Shown here in pieces: positions 36,280 through 50,562 of a stretch of DNA of 64,000 nucleotides. Source of the DNA: Asterella californica. Taxonomy: Eukaryota; Streptophyta; Marchantiopsida; Marchantiales; Aytoniaceae. Location: assembly GCA_036924285.1 (NCBI GenBank), contig JAYKYS010000046.1, forward strand, positions 108,921-172,920, given 5' to 3'. The notes below the pieces were generated by a model. The model ran no database searches. It was not told where the DNA came from and saw only the letters and a program-made list of their open reading frames with translations. The position numbers and the translations under genes were made by a program. Position 1 is the stretch's first letter, and each line of letters opens with the position of its first letter.

Positions 36280-37815
36280 TCAATGCAAAAGAGCATTGGT
36301 ACGACAAGAAACTATATCTCTAATATAAAGCCCTAGTGGGAGAGCTGACATCTGTAAAAGTGTATAGAAATCACTAGCAACTATCTTATGTCTACATCTA
36401 ATCTCATCATACAAGGGACATACAATGAATACATGATCCTCATCCTCTATCTGATCACAAAGTCTACAAAGCCGTTCACTCCTAACAATGTTTAACCAAC
36501 GCCCTTCCTTAATGCCAAGTCTATGAGAGCTAGTGCGGTGCTGAGCGATGATATGCCAAAGAGAGATTGAAATAGGTGCCCGGAGGTACTCTTGTTCACA
36601 ATACACCAACATGGGATTGACATGCTGTTGATAGTAAGCCATCTTTGTCTTGGATTGAGACCATATAGCATGTAAAAACCTTTTCTGAATCAACTCCCGA
36701 AGAGCAATAGGTGGAAGGTCAAAATCACGTTAAAAAATGTTCCATTTTCCACACCAAGCCACCACATCAGCATACCAACCGAATAAGAATGTAGCTCTTA
36801 GAGCTTGACAAGGTAATCTCGTCTCTCCAAGGGATCTCACTCTTGAGACATAAATGATATTGAAGTAAAGAGCTTCTGCTTCCACGGATAAGCAACCAGA
36901 TTCAGCAAGGAGCATAGCATATGGTGTTTGGCATCTTACACCAAGCTCCACTTGTAAGAACACTTTTTGAACCTTCTCGATACATTCCCAAGCTCCTTTC
37001 CTTGCACCAGGCCCCCACACTTGAACACCATAAAGTATCACAGGCAAAACCAAACTCCTGAAGACAAACTTTCTCAAATCCCATGCTAAGAGATGAGCAC
37101 GTCGACAACGATTCAAAAGAGAGTACAAAGCTTTGTAACCAGCTTCAACTCTCTTATGAATGCACAAAGCCCAACTGTAGTTATGAGAGAAGTCAATGCC
37201 CAAGTACTTGTAACTCTCCACTTGTTGTAAAACTTGGCCCTTGTAGAGAAAAGAATGGCGCACTTTTGAACCCACCACCATCACCTTGGACTTCGAAAGG
37301 TTCACTTCCATCTGCATGTTGTTGCAAAAGACCTCAAGAGCATCCAAATGTCGTTGTAAACTCAAAGGATCACGTGATAGAAGGATGATATCATCAGCAT
37401 AAATCAATGCTTGAATGATATAGATTCCCAACTTCACACCTTCTCTTCCAAATTCAGCAAGACATCTCTCCACGTCATCAATGAAGATACCAAATAGAGT
37501 AGGGGAGAGAGGACAACCTTGAATGACTCCAATAGTGCTAAAGATCTCCTTTGATTGTGTCGAGGTAAGCTTCACATAAACTCGTTCATAGAGTTTAGAA
37601 ACCGCTGCCATCATGTCTTTAGGAACACCAATGGCAACAAGTCTGTCCCATAAGAGCTTCCTAGGCACCCTATCAAAAGCTTTTGTGTAGTCGATAAAAG
37701 CAACATAGAGAGATTTACCATTTCCTTTTGACTTCTCCCAAGCAACACGAAGACAAAGGATATGATCAATGGTGCTAAAGGTAGGACGAAAACCTGCTTG
37801 TGAACGAGCTCTCAC
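36280..37815 (-). pseudogene. LINE RT + CCHC pseudogene, unit 12
   Basis: As unit 3, with TAA at 36730-36732. Confidence 0.9.
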
Positions 37816-37836
37816 ATATCAACCCTATCAACGCTA

Positions 37837-38124
37837 TCAACATGAGTTTAGTCTAAACCCTACCAACCCTACCAACCCTATATCAAAATCATTGCTCCAC
37901 TTTGTAGTAGATATCAAGTGTTCAAGAGCATCAAGATAAAAATGTCTTTTGTGGTGGTCAAGACGGACCTTTGAGGTATTGGTGCTATCACCAAATCCTT
38001 TTGGTTTGTAAGATAAAGAAAAGCTAGACGAGGATAGTGAGAACAACAAAGGAGTATGATTTGATTCAAGTTGGGGGTCCAATACTTCAAACGTGAAAAA
38101 TAGAAGAACTATTAGTAGCTGAGA
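37837..38124 (-). pseudogene. LINE endonuclease C-terminal remnant, unit 12
   Basis: Same product as unit 1. Confidence 0.5.
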
Positions 38125-38538
38125 CTAGGAGATAGTCTACTGTGCTTGTTCTATACATAGAGACGTATGTGTTTTGACTAGAATGAGGAAAATGAGATGT
38201 ACCGTTCAAAACTTTCAAACTGCAAATCGATCCAAAAGTTAGAAAATGCTCTTTCATGTCATTTGTGGAAGTATCTAAAGAGATACGAGATCAGATAAGA
38301 TCATCGTCTTTTCTAGAATAGAAGAGTGATGAGAAGCATAAAATTGTGTGAATTGACAAGTATGAATTCTGGCATTGAAGTCTCTTACTATAAAGACCTT
38401 CTCTTGATATTTCAGAACATCAAACAGAAAGACGATGAAAAGGTTGACTCATGCTACAGAATTTGGTGAGGTAAATGAGCATGTTCAAAGGTGTAAAATA
38501 GCATATTGTATATAATATTATTTTTTTTGCTGTTGTAG

Positions 38539-39249
38539 ATGATGGAGGAGATTAAACAACTCCTTCATAAGGTACTTGCTGCGGTGGAAGAGGTATCTGT
38601 TGAAGTTATAGATTTGCATCGTGAGCTTGTTTCACACAAGAATGCGCTTACGGCCGTTATCATAGATGTTCATGCATTGAAGAAAATGCAAACTGTTGTA
38701 GCCACCACCACCAAAGAAATCTCTTCTGGGGAGAAATCTGTTGTGGTAAACGAGGGTTTCAAGGAGGTTGTTGAGAAGTTAGAGATGAAGGTGAAATCTT
38801 ATGCAGAGGCGGCTCAAGTCTCTTATTTCCAAGAGCAAGAGAATGAAAAGCAGAACCAACTCTCTAGGGTGAAGAACGTGAGAATTTTTGGGTTACCAGA
38901 GATAGACAAGGAAGACATCAAAGAAGCTGCTACCACTTTCTTTGCTGATACGCTTCATGTTCACAAGCTTGTACTAGTTTAGGCTTATAGCATCGAACAG
39001 AAGGGCTCACAACCTCAATCCATACTCGCGAAGTTTGCTGATCAAGGACAACAAGATACAGCGATGGCTAACAAAGATGTCTTGAAGGGGAGGCAAATCT
39101 GGTTGGATCCAGATCTTACACTGCTACAAGCTGAAGCCAAGCTTAAGGAGCTCACTAGGGTAAAAGAAGCTCAACAAGGAGGGTTTGTTGCTTTTTTGAG
39201 AGATGGACGTGCTGTGATTACTCAAAAGAAACGAGATACCTCCAAATAG
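38539..39249 (+). pseudogene. LINE ORF1-like pseudogene, unit 13
   Basis: As unit 8 (Phe type), with TAG at 38980-38982. Confidence 0.7.
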
Positions 39250-39461
39250 CAATTCCTGACCCTCAGAGTTATGATGTGGAACATTCATCGAATTAAAGTA
39301 CACAAGTGGTTTACCGGTTTGAAACAAAGCTGATATCATCAACATGGTGGAGAATGAATGAATGAATGAATATCAAGCCCGGAAGACCCAAAGAATCAAA
39401 TGGAAGAAATAAAAACAATACAAAGTCAACATGTGAGCCTAGGAAACCCTAGGAGATCGTA

Positions 39462-40997
39462 TCAATGCAAAAGAGCATTGGTACGACAAGAAACTATATC
39501 TCTAATATAAAGCCCTAGTGGGAGAGCTGACATCTGTAAAAGTGTATAGAAATCACTAGCAACTATCTTATGTCTACATCTAATCTCATCATACAAGGGA
39601 CATACAATGAATACATGATCCTCATCCTCTATCTGATCACAAAGTCTACAAAGCCGTTCACTCCTAACAATGTTTAACCAACGCCCTTCCTTAATGCCAA
39701 GTCTATGAGAGCTAGTGCGGTGCTGAGCGATGATATGCCAAAGAGAGATTGAAATAGGTGCCCGGAGGTACTCTTGTTCACAATACACCAACATGGGATT
39801 GACATGCTGTTGATAGTAAGCCATCTTTGTCTTGGATTGAGACCATATAGCATGTAAAAACCTTTTCTGAATCAACTCCCGAAGAGCAATAGGTGGAAGG
39901 TCAAAATCACGTTAAAAAATGTTCCATTTTCCACACCAAGCCACCACATCAGCATACCAACCGAATAAGAATGTAGCTCTTAGAGCTTGACAAGGTAATC
40001 TCGTCTCTCCAAGGGATCTCACTCTTGAGACATAAATGATATTGAAGTAAAGAGCTTCTGCTTCCACGGATAAGCAACCAGATTCAGCAAGGAGCATAGC
40101 ATATGGTGTTTGGCATCTTACACCAAGCTCCACTTGTAAGAACACTTTTTGAACCTTCTCGATACATTCCCAAGCTCCTTTCCTTGCACCAGGCCCCCAC
40201 ACTTGAACACCATAAAGTATCACAGGCAAAACCAAACTCCTGAAGACAAACTTTCTCAAATCCCATGCTAAGAGATGAGCACGTCGACAACGATTCAAAA
40301 GAGAGTACAAAGCTTTGTAACCAGCTTCAACTCTCTTATGAATGCACAAAGCCCAACTGTAGTTATGAGAGAAGTCAATGCCCAAGTACTTGTAACTCTC
40401 CACTTGTTGTAAAACTTGGCCCTTGTAGAGAAAAGAATGGCGCACTTTTGAACCCACCACCATCACCTTGGACTTCGAAAGGTTCACTTCCATCTGCATG
40501 TTGTTGCAAAAGACCTCAAGAGCATCCAAATGTCGTTGTAAACTCAAAGGATCACGTGATAGAAGGATGATATCATCAGCATAAATCAATGCTTGAATGA
40601 TATAGATTCCCAACTTCACACCTTCTCTTCCAAATTCAGCAAGACATCTCTCCACGTCATCAATGAAGATACCAAATAGAGTAGGGGAGAGAGGACAACC
40701 TTGAATGACTCCAATAGTGCTAAAGATCTCCTTTGATTGTGTCGAGGTAAGCTTCACATAAACTCGTTCATAGAGTTTAGAAACCGCTGCCATCATGTCT
40801 TTAGGAACACCAATGGCAACAAGTCTGTCCCATAAGAGCTTCCTAGGCACCCTATCAAAAGCTTTTGTGTAGTCGATAAAAGCAACATAGAGAGATTTAC
40901 CATTTCCTTTTGACTTCTCCCAAGCAACACGAAGACAAAGGATATGATCAATGGTGCTAAAGGTAGGACGAAAACCTGCTTGTGAACGAGCTCTCAC
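39462..40997 (-). pseudogene. LINE RT + CCHC pseudogene, unit 13
   Basis: As unit 3, with TAA at 39912-39914. Confidence 0.9.
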
Positions 40998-41018
40998 ATA
41001 TCAACCCTATCAACGCTA

Positions 41019-41306
41019 TCAACATGAGTTTAGTCTAAACCCTACCAACCCTACCAACCCTATATCAAAATCATTGCTCCACTTTGTAGTAGATATCAAG
41101 TGTTCAAGAGCATCAAGATAAAAATGTCTTTTGTGGTGGTCAAGACGGACCTTTGAGGTATTGGTGCTATCACCAAATCCTTTTGGTTTGTAAGATAAAG
41201 AAAAGCTAGACGAGGATAGTGAGAACAACAAAGGAGTATGATTTGATTCAAGTTGGGGGTCCAATACTTCAAACGTGAAAAATAGAAGAACTATTAGTAG
41301 CTGAGA
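41019..41306 (-). pseudogene. LINE endonuclease C-terminal remnant, unit 13
   Basis: Same product as unit 1. Confidence 0.5.
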
Positions 41307-41720
41307 CTAGGAGATAGTCTACTGTGCTTGTTCTATACATAGAGACGTATGTGTTTTGACTAGAATGAGGAAAATGAGATGTACCGTTCAAAACTTTCAA
41401 ACTGCAAATCGATCCAAAAGTTAGAAAATGCTCTTTCATGTCATTTGTGGAAGTATCTAAAGAGATACGAGATCAGATAAGATCATCGTCTTTTCTAGAA
41501 TAGAAGAGTGATGAGAAGCATAAAATTGTGTGAATTGACAAGTATGAATTCTGGCATTGAAGTCTCTTACTATAAAGACCTTCTCTTGATATTTCAGAAC
41601 ATCAAACAGAAAGACGATGAAAAGGTTGACTCATGCTACAGAATTTGGTGAGGTAAATGAGCATGTTCAAAGGTGTAAAATAGCATATTGTATATAATAT
41701 TATTTTTTTTGCTGTTGTAG

Positions 41721-42431
41721 ATGATGGAGGAGATTAAACAACTCCTTCATAAGGTACTTGCTGCGGTGGAAGAGGTATCTGTTGAAGTTATAGATTTGCA
41801 TCGTGAGCTTGTTTCACACAAGAATGCGCTTACGGCCGTTATCATAGATGTTCATGCATTGAAGAAAATGCAAACTGTTGTAGCCACCACCACCAAAGAA
41901 ATCTCTTCTGGGGAGAAATCTGTTGTGGTAAACGAGGGTTTCAAGGAGGTTGTTGAGAAGTTAGAGATGAAGGTGAAATCTTATGCAGAGGCGGCTCAAG
42001 TCTCTTATTTCCAAGAGCAAGAGAATGAAAAGCAGAACCAACTCTCTAGGGTGAAGAACGTGAGAATTGTTGGGTTACCAGAGATAGACAAGGAAGACAT
42101 CAAAGAAGCTGCTACCACTTTCTTTGCTGATACGCTTCATGTTCACAAGCTTGTACTAGTTTAGGCTTATAGCATCGAACAGAAGGGCTCACAACCTCAA
42201 TCCATACTCGCGAAGTTTGCTGATCAAGGACAACAAGATACAGCGATGGCTAACAAAGATGTCTTGAAGGGGAGGCAAATCTGGTTGGATCCAGATCTTA
42301 CACTGCTACAAGCTGAAGCCAAGCTTAAGGAGCTCACTAGGGTAAAAGAAGCTCAACAAGGAGGGTTTGTTGCTTTTTTGAGAGATGGACGTGCTGTGAT
42401 TACTCAAAAGAAACGAGATACCTCCAAATAG
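41721..42431 (+). pseudogene. LINE ORF1-like pseudogene, unit 14 (deletion, Val)
   Basis: Carries the 3-residue deletion with Val in the RRM-like motif, a combination not seen in units 1-13. TAG at 42162-42164. Confidence 0.7.
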
Positions 42432-42643
42432 CAATTCCTGACCCTCAGAGTTATGATGTGGAACATTCATCGAATTAAAGTACACAAGTGGTTTACCGGT
42501 TTGAAACAAAGCTGATATCATCAACATGGTGGAGAATGAATGAATGAATGAATATCAAGCCCGGAAGACCCAAAGAATCAAATGGAAGAAATAAAAACAA
42601 TACAAAGTCAACATGTGAGCCTAGGAAACCCTAGGAGATCGTA

Positions 42644-44179
42644 TCAATGCAAAAGAGCATTGGTACGACAAGAAACTATATCTCTAATATAAAGCCCTAG
42701 TGGGAGAGCTGACATCTGTAAAAGTGTATAGAAATCACTAGCAACTATCTTATGTCTACATCTAATCTCATCATACAAGGGACATACAATGAATACATGA
42801 TCCTCATCCTCTATCTGATCACAAAGTCTACAAAGCCGTTCACTCCTAACAATGTTTAACCAACGCCCTTCCTTAATGCCAAGTCTATGAGAGCTAGTGC
42901 GGTGCTGAGCGATGATATGCCAAAGAGAGATTGAAATAGGTGCCCGGAGGTACTCTTGTTCACAATACACCAACATGGGATTGACATGCTGTTGATAGTA
43001 AGCCATCTTTGTCTTGGATTGAGACCATATAGCATGTAAAAACCTTTTCTGAATCAACTCCCGAAGAGCAATAGGTGGAAGGTCAAAATCACGTTAAAAA
43101 ATGTTCCATTTTCCACACCAAGCCACCACATCAGCATACCAACCGAATAAGAATGTAGCTCTTAGAGCTTGACAAGGTAATCTCGTCTCTCCAAGGGATC
43201 TCACTCTTGAGACATAAATGATATTGAAGTAAAGAGCTTCTGCTTCCACGGATAAGCAACCAGATTCAGCAAGGAGCATAGCATATGGTGTTTGGCATCT
43301 TACACCAAGCTCCACTTGTAAGAACACTTTTTGAACCTTCTCGATACATTCCCAAGCTCCTTTCCTTGCACCAGGCCCCCACACTTGAACACCATAAAGT
43401 ATCACAGGCAAAACCAAACTCCTGAAGACAAACTTTCTCAAATCCCATGCTAAGAGATGAGCACGTCGACAACGATTCAAAAGAGAGTACAAAGCTTTGT
43501 AACCAGCTTCAACTCTCTTATGAATGCACAAAGCCCAACTGTAGTTATGAGAGAAGTCAATGCCCAAGTACTTGTAACTCTCCACTTGTTGTAAAACTTG
43601 GCCCTTGTAGAGAAAAGAATGGCGCACTTTTGAACCCACCACCATCACCTTGGACTTCGAAAGGTTCACTTCCATCTGCATGTTGTTGCAAAAGACCTCA
43701 AGAGCATCCAAATGTCGTTGTAAACTCAAAGGATCACGTGATAGAAGGATGATATCATCAGCATAAATCAATGCTTGAATGATATAGATTCCCAACTTCA
43801 CACCTTCTCTTCCAAATTCAGCAAGACATCTCTCCACGTCATCAATGAAGATACCAAATAGAGTAGGGGAGAGAGGACAACCTTGAATGACTCCAATAGT
43901 GCTAAAGATCTCCTTTGATTGTGTCGAGGTAAGCTTCACATAAACTCGTTCATAGAGTTTAGAAACCGCTGCCATCATGTCTTTAGGAACACCAATGGCA
44001 ACAAGTCTGTCCCATAAGAGCTTCCTAGGCACCCTATCAAAAGCTTTTGTGTAGTCGATAAAAGCAACATAGAGAGATTTACCATTTCCTTTTGACTTCT
44101 CCCAAGCAACACGAAGACAAAGGATATGATCAATGGTGCTAAAGGTAGGACGAAAACCTGCTTGTGAACGAGCTCTCAC
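42644..44179 (-). pseudogene. LINE RT + CCHC pseudogene, unit 14
   Basis: As unit 3, with TAA at 43094-43096. Confidence 0.9.
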
Positions 44180-44200
44180 ATATCAACCCTATCAACGCTA

Positions 44201-44488
44201 TCAACATGAGTTTAGTCTAAACCCTACCAACCCTACCAACCCTATATCAAAATCATTGCTCCACTTTGTAGTAGATATCAAGTGTTCAAGAGCATCAAGA
44301 TAAAAATGTCTTTTGTGGTGGTCAAGACGGACCTTTGAGGTATTGGTGCTATCACCAAATCCTTTTGGTTTGTAAGATAAAGAAAAGCTAGACGAGGATA
44401 GTGAGAACAACAAAGGAGTATGATTTGATTCAAGTTGGGGGTCCAATACTTCAAACGTGAAAAATAGAAGAACTATTAGTAGCTGAGG
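44201..44488 (-). pseudogene. LINE endonuclease C-terminal remnant, unit 14
   Basis: As unit 1, except that G at 44488 alters the first codon of the open stretch (Ser to Pro). Confidence 0.5.
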
Positions 44489-44902
44489 CTAGGAGATAGT
44501 CTACTGTGCTTGTTCTATACATAGAGACGTATGTGTTTTGACTAGAATGAGGAAAATGAGATGTACCGTTCAAAACTTTCAAACTGCAAATCGATCCAAA
44601 AGTTAGAAAATGCTCTTTCATGTCATTTGTGGAAGTATCTAAAGAGATACGAGATCAGATAAGATCATCGTCTTTTCTAGAATAGAAGAGTGATGAGAAG
44701 CATAAAATTGTGTGAATTGACAAGTATGAATTCTGGCATTGAAGTCTCTTACTATAAAGACCTTCTCTTGATATTTCAGAACATCAAACAGAAAGACGAT
44801 GAAAAGGTTGACTCATGCTACAGAATTTGGTGAGGTAAATGAGCATGTTCAAAGGTGTAAAATAGCATATTGTATATAATATTATTTTTTTTGCTGTTGT
44901 AG

Positions 44903-45613
44903 ATGATGGAGGAGATTAAACAACTCCTTCATAAGGTACTTGCTGCGGTGGAAGAGGTATCTGTTGAAGTTATAGATTTGCATCGTGAGCTTGTTTCACA
45001 CAAGAATGCGCTTACGGCCGTTATCATAGATGTTCATGCATTGAAGAAAATGCAAACTGTTGTAGCCACCACCACCAAAGAAATCTCTTCTGGGGAGAAA
45101 TCTGTTGTGGTAAACGAGGGTTTCAAGGAGGTTGTTGAGAAGTTAGAGATGAAGGTGAAATCTTATGCAGAGGCGGCTCAAGTCTCTTATTTCCAAGAGC
45201 AAGAGAATGAAAAGCAGAACCAACTCTCTAGGGTGAAGAACGTGAGAATTGTTGGGTTACCAGAGATAGACAAGGAAGACATCAAAGAAGCTGCTACCAC
45301 TTTCTTTGCTGATACGCTTCATGTTCACAAGCTTGTACTAGTTTAGGCTTATAGCATCGAACAGAAGGGCTCACAACCTCAATCCATACTCGCGAAGTTT
45401 GCTGATCAAGGACAACAAGATACAGCGATGGCTAACAAAGATGTCTTGAAGGGGAGGCAAATCTGGTTGGATCCAGATCTTACACTGCTACAAGCTGAAG
45501 CCAAGCTTAAGGAGCTCACTAGGGTAAAAGAAGCTCAACAAGGAGGGTTTGTTGCTTTTTTGAGAGATGGACGTGCTGTGATTACTCAAAAGAAACGAGA
45601 TACCTCCAAATAG
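44903..45613 (+). pseudogene. LINE ORF1-like pseudogene, unit 15
   Basis: As unit 14, with TAG at 45344-45346. Confidence 0.7.
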
Positions 45614-45825
45614 CAATTCCTGACCCTCAGAGTTATGATGTGGAACATTCATCGAATTAAAGTACACAAGTGGTTTACCGGTTTGAAACAAAGCTGATAT
45701 CATCAACATGGTGGAGAATGAATGAATGAATGAATATCAAGCCCGGAAGACCCAAAGAATCAAATGGAAGAAATAAAAACAATACAAAGTCAACATGTGA
45801 GCCTAGGAAACCCTAGGAGATCGTA

Positions 45826-47361
45826 TCAATGCAAAAGAGCATTGGTACGACAAGAAACTATATCTCTAATATAAAGCCCTAGTGGGAGAGCTGACATCTG
45901 TAAAAGTGTATAGAAATCACTAGCAACTATCTTATGTCTACATCTAATCTCATCATACAAGGGACATACAATGAATACATGATCCTCATCCTCTATCTGA
46001 TCACAAAGTCTACAAAGCCGTTCACTCCTAACAATGTTTAACCAACGCCCTTCCTTAATGCCAAGTCTATGAGAGCTAGTGCGGTGCTGAGCGATGATAT
46101 GCCAAAGAGAGATTGAAATAGGTGCCCGGAGGTACTCTTGTTCACAATACACCAACATGGGATTGACATGCTGTTGATAGTAAGCCATCTTTGTCTTGGA
46201 TTGAGACCATATAGCATGTAAAAACCTTTTCTGAATCAACTCCCGAAGAGCAATAGGTGGAAGGTCAAAATCACGTTAAAAAATGTTCCATTTTCCACAC
46301 CAAGCCACCACATCAGCATACCAACCGAATAAGAATGTAGCTCTTAGAGCTTGACAAGGTAATCTCGTCTCTCCAAGGGATCTCACTCTTGAGACATAAA
46401 TGATATTGAAGTAAAGAGCTTCTGCTTCCACGGATAAGCAACCAGATTCAGCAAGGAGCATAGCATATGGTGTTTGGCATCTTACACCAAGCTCCACTTG
46501 TAAGAACACTTTTTGAACCTTCTCGATACATTCCCAAGCTCCTTTCCTTGCACCAGGCCCCCACACTTGAACACCATAAAGTATCACAGGCAAAACCAAA
46601 CTCCTGAAGACAAACTTTCTCAAATCCCATGCTAAGAGATGAGCACGTCGACAACGATTCAAAAGAGAGTACAAAGCTTTGTAACCAGCTTCAACTCTCT
46701 TATGAATGCACAAAGCCCAACTGTAGTTATGAGAGAAGTCAATGCCCAAGTACTTGTAACTCTCCACTTGTTGTAAAACTTGGCCCTTGTAGAGAAAAGA
46801 ATGGCGCACTTTTGAACCCACCACCATCACCTTGGACTTCGAAAGGTTCACTTCCATCTGCATGTTGTTGCAAAAGACCTCAAGAGCATCCAAATGTCGT
46901 TGTAAACTCAAAGGATCACGTGATAGAAGGATGATATCATCAGCATAAATCAATGCTTGAATGATATAGATTCCCAACTTCACACCTTCTCTTCCAAATT
47001 CAGCAAGACATCTCTCCACGTCATCAATGAAGATACCAAATAGAGTAGGGGAGAGAGGACAACCTTGAATGACTCCAATAGTGCTAAAGATCTCCTTTGA
47101 TTGTGTCGAGGTAAGCTTCACATAAACTCGTTCATAGAGTTTAGAAACCGCTGCCATCATGTCTTTAGGAACACCAATGGCAACAAGTCTGTCCCATAAG
47201 AGCTTCCTAGGCACCCTATCAAAAGCTTTTGTGTAGTCGATAAAAGCAACATAGAGAGATTTACCATTTCCTTTTGACTTCTCCCAAGCAACACGAAGAC
47301 AAAGGATATGATCAATGGTGCTAAAGGTAGGACGAAAACCTGCTTGTGAACGAGCTCTCAC
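45826..47361 (-). pseudogene. LINE RT + CCHC pseudogene, unit 15
   Basis: As unit 3, with TAA at 46276-46278. Confidence 0.9.
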
Positions 47362-47382
47362 ATATCAACCCTATCAACGCTA

Positions 47383-47670
47383 TCAACATGAGTTTAGTCT
47401 AAACCCTACCAACCCTACCAACCCTATATCAAAATCATTGCTCCACTTTGTAGTAGATATCAAGTGTTCAAGAGCATCAAGATAAAAATGTCTTTTGTGG
47501 TGGTCAAGACGGACCTTTGAGGTATTGGTGCTATCACCAAATCCTTTTGGTTTGTAAGATAAAGAAAAGCTAGACGAGGATAGTGAGAACAACAAAGGAG
47601 TATGATTTGATTCAAGTTGGGGGTCCAATACTTCAAACGTGAAAAATAGAAGAACTATTAGTAGCTGAGA
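47383..47670 (-). pseudogene. LINE endonuclease C-terminal remnant, unit 15
   Basis: Same product as unit 1. Confidence 0.5.
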
Positions 47671-48084
47671 CTAGGAGATAGTCTACTGTGCTTGTTCTAT
47701 ACATAGAGACGTATGTGTTTTGACTAGAATGAGGAAAATGAGATGTACCGTTCAAAACTTTCAAACTGCAAATCGATCCAAAAGTTAGAAAATGCTCTTT
47801 CATGTCATTTGTGGAAGTATCTAAAGAGATACGAGATCAGATAAGATCATCGTCTTTTCTAGAATAGAAGAGTGATGAGAAGCATAAAATTGTGTGAATT
47901 GACAAGTATGAATTCTGGCATTGAAGTCTCTTACTATAAAGACCTTCTCTTGATATTTCAGAACATCAAACAGAAAGACGATGAAAAGGTTGACTCATGC
48001 TACAGAATTTGGTGAGGTAAATGAGCATGTTCAAAGGTGTAAAATAGCATATTGTATATAATATTATTTTTTTTGCTGTTGTAG

Positions 48085-48795
48085 ATGATGGAGGAGATTA
48101 AACAACTCCTTCATAAGGTACTTGCTGCGGTGGAAGAGGTATCTGTTGAAGTTATAGATTTGCATCGTGAGCTTGTTTCACACAAGAATGCGCTTACGGC
48201 CGTTATCATAGATGTTCATGCATTGAAGAAAATGCAAACTGTTGTAGCCACCACCACCAAAGAAATCTCTTCTGGGGAGAAATCTGTTGTGGTAAACGAG
48301 GGTTTCAAGGAGGTTGTTGAGAAGTTAGAGATGAAGGTGAAATCTTATGCAGAGGCGGCTCAAGTCTCTTATTTCCAAGAGCAAGAGAATGAAAAGCAGA
48401 ACCAACTCTCTAGGGTGAAGAACGTGAGAATTTTTGGGTTACCAGAGATAGACAAGGAAGACATCAAAGAAGCTGCTACCACTTTCTTTGCTGATACGCT
48501 TCATGTTCACAAGCTTGTACTAGTTTAGGCTTATAGCATCGAACAGAAGGGCTCACAACCTCAATCCATACTCGCGAAGTTTGCTGATCAAGGACAACAA
48601 GATACAGCGATGGCTAACAAAGATGTCTTGAAGGGGAGGCAAATCTGGTTGGATCCAGATCTTACACTGCTACAAGCTGAAGCCAAGCTTAAGGAGCTCA
48701 CTAGGGTAAAAGAAGCTCAACAAGGAGGGTTTGTTGCTTTTTTGAGAGATGGACGTGCTGTGATTACTCAAAAGAAACGAGATACCTCCAAATAG
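48085..48795 (+). pseudogene. LINE ORF1-like pseudogene, unit 16 (deletion, Phe)
   Basis: Same product as units 8-13 although flanked on both sides by Val-type copies. TAG at 48526-48528. Confidence 0.7.
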
Positions 48796-49007
48796 CAATT
48801 CCTGACCCTCAGAGTTATGATGTGGAACATTCATCGAATTAAAGTACACAAGTGGTTTACCGGTTTGAAACAAAGCTGATATCATCAACATGGTGGAGAA
48901 TGAATGAATGAATGAATATCAAGCCCGGAAGACCCAAAGAATCAAATGGAAGAAATAAAAACAATACAAAGTCAACATGTGAGCCTAGGAAACCCTAGGA
49001 GATCGTA

Positions 49008-50541
49008 TCAATGCAAAAGAGCATTGGTACGACAAGAAACTATATCTCTAATATAAAGCCCTAGTGGGAGAGCTGACATCTGTAAAAGTGTATAGAAATC
49101 ACTAGCAACTATCTTATGTCTACATCTAATCTCATCATACAAGGGACATACAATGAATACATGATCCTCATCCTCTATCTGATCACAAAGTCTACAAAGC
49201 CGTTCACTCCTAACAATGTTTAACCAACGCCCTTCCTTAATGCCAAGTCTATGAGAGCTAGTGCGGTGCTGAGCGATGATATGCCAAAGAGATTGAAATA
49301 GGTGCCCGGAGGTACTCTTGTTCACAATACACCAACATGGGATTGACATGCTGTTGATAGTAAGCCATCTTTGTCTTGGATTGAGACCATATAGCATGTA
49401 AAAACCTTTTCTGAATCAACTCCCGAAGAGCAATAGGTGGAAGGTCAAAATCACGTTAAAAAATGTTCCATTTTCCACACCAAGCCACCACATCAGCATA
49501 CCAACCGAATAAGAATGTAGCTCTTAGAGCTTGACAAGGTAATCTCGTCTCTCCAAGGGATCTCACTCTTGAGACATAAATGATATTGAAGTAAAGAGCT
49601 TCTGCTTCCACGGATAAGCAACCAGATTCAGCAAGGAGCATAGCATATGGTGTTTGGCATCTTACACCAAGCTCCACTTGTAAGAACACTTTTTGAACCT
49701 TCTCGATACATTCCCAAGCTCCTTTCCTTGCACCAGGCCCCCACACTTGAACACCATAAAGTATCACAAGCAAAACCAAACTCCTGAAGACAAACTTTCT
49801 CAAATCCCATGCTAAGAGATGAGCACGTCGACAACGATTCAAAAGAGAGTACAAAGCTTTGTAACCAGCTTCAACTCTCTTATGAATGCACAAAGCCCAA
49901 CTGTAGTTATGAGAGAAGTCAATGCCCAAGTACTTGTAACTCTCCACTTGTTGTAAAACTTGGCCCTTGTAGAGAAAAGAATGGCGCACTTTTGAACCCA
50001 CCACCATCACCTTGGACTTCGAAAGGTTCACTTCCATCTGCATGTTGTTGCAAAAGACCTCAAGAGCATCCAAATGTCGTTGTAAACTCAAAGGATCACG
50101 TGATAGAAGGATGATATCATCAGCATAAATCAATGCTTGAATGATATAGATTCCCAACTTCACACCTTCTCTTCCAAATTCAGCAAGACATCTCTCCACG
50201 TCATCAATGAAGATACCAAATAGAGTAGGGGAGAGAGGACAACCTTGAATGACTCCAATAGTGCTAAAGATCTCCTTTGATTGTGTCGAGGTAAGCTTCA
50301 CATAAACTCGTTCATAGAGTTTAGAAACCGCTGCCATCATGTCTTTAGGAACACCAATGGCAACAAGTCTGTCCCATAAGAGCTTCCTAGGCACCCTATC
50401 AAAAGCTTTTGTGTAGTCGATAAAAGCAACATAGAGAGATTTACCATTTCCTTTTGACTTCTCCCAAGCAACACGAAGACAAAGGATATGATCAATGGTG
50501 CTAAAGGTAGGACGAAAACCTGCTTGTGAACGAGCTCTCAC
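49008..50541 (-). pseudogene. LINE RT + CCHC pseudogene, unit 16 (extra frameshift, Pro to Leu)
   Basis: A 2-bp loss (GAGAGA to GAGA) at 49289-49292 shifts the part before the zinc knuckle out of frame with the knuckle itself, adding a lesion to the shared TAA (49456-49458). Residue 258 of the RT frame is Leu instead of Pro (base 49769), in the thumb motif before L-Y-G. Confidence 0.9.
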
Positions 50542-50562
50542 ATATCAACCCTATCAACGCTA

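Larger units (their letters stand above)
35066..38247 (+). repeat. Array unit 12 (3182 bp)
   Basis: Last copy with C at the leader site (35171); T at 35705. Confidence 0.97.
38248..41429 (+). repeat. Array unit 13 (3182 bp)
   Basis: Transitional copy: the leader site is back to T (38353), but Phe is kept (T at 38887). Confidence 0.97.
41430..44611 (+). repeat. Array unit 14 (3182 bp)
   Basis: Deletion type with Val (G at 42069), plus A to G at 44488, shared only with unit 16. Confidence 0.97.
44612..47793 (+). repeat. Array unit 15 (3182 bp)
   Basis: Deletion type with Val; lacks the G seen in neighbours 14 and 16. Confidence 0.97.
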
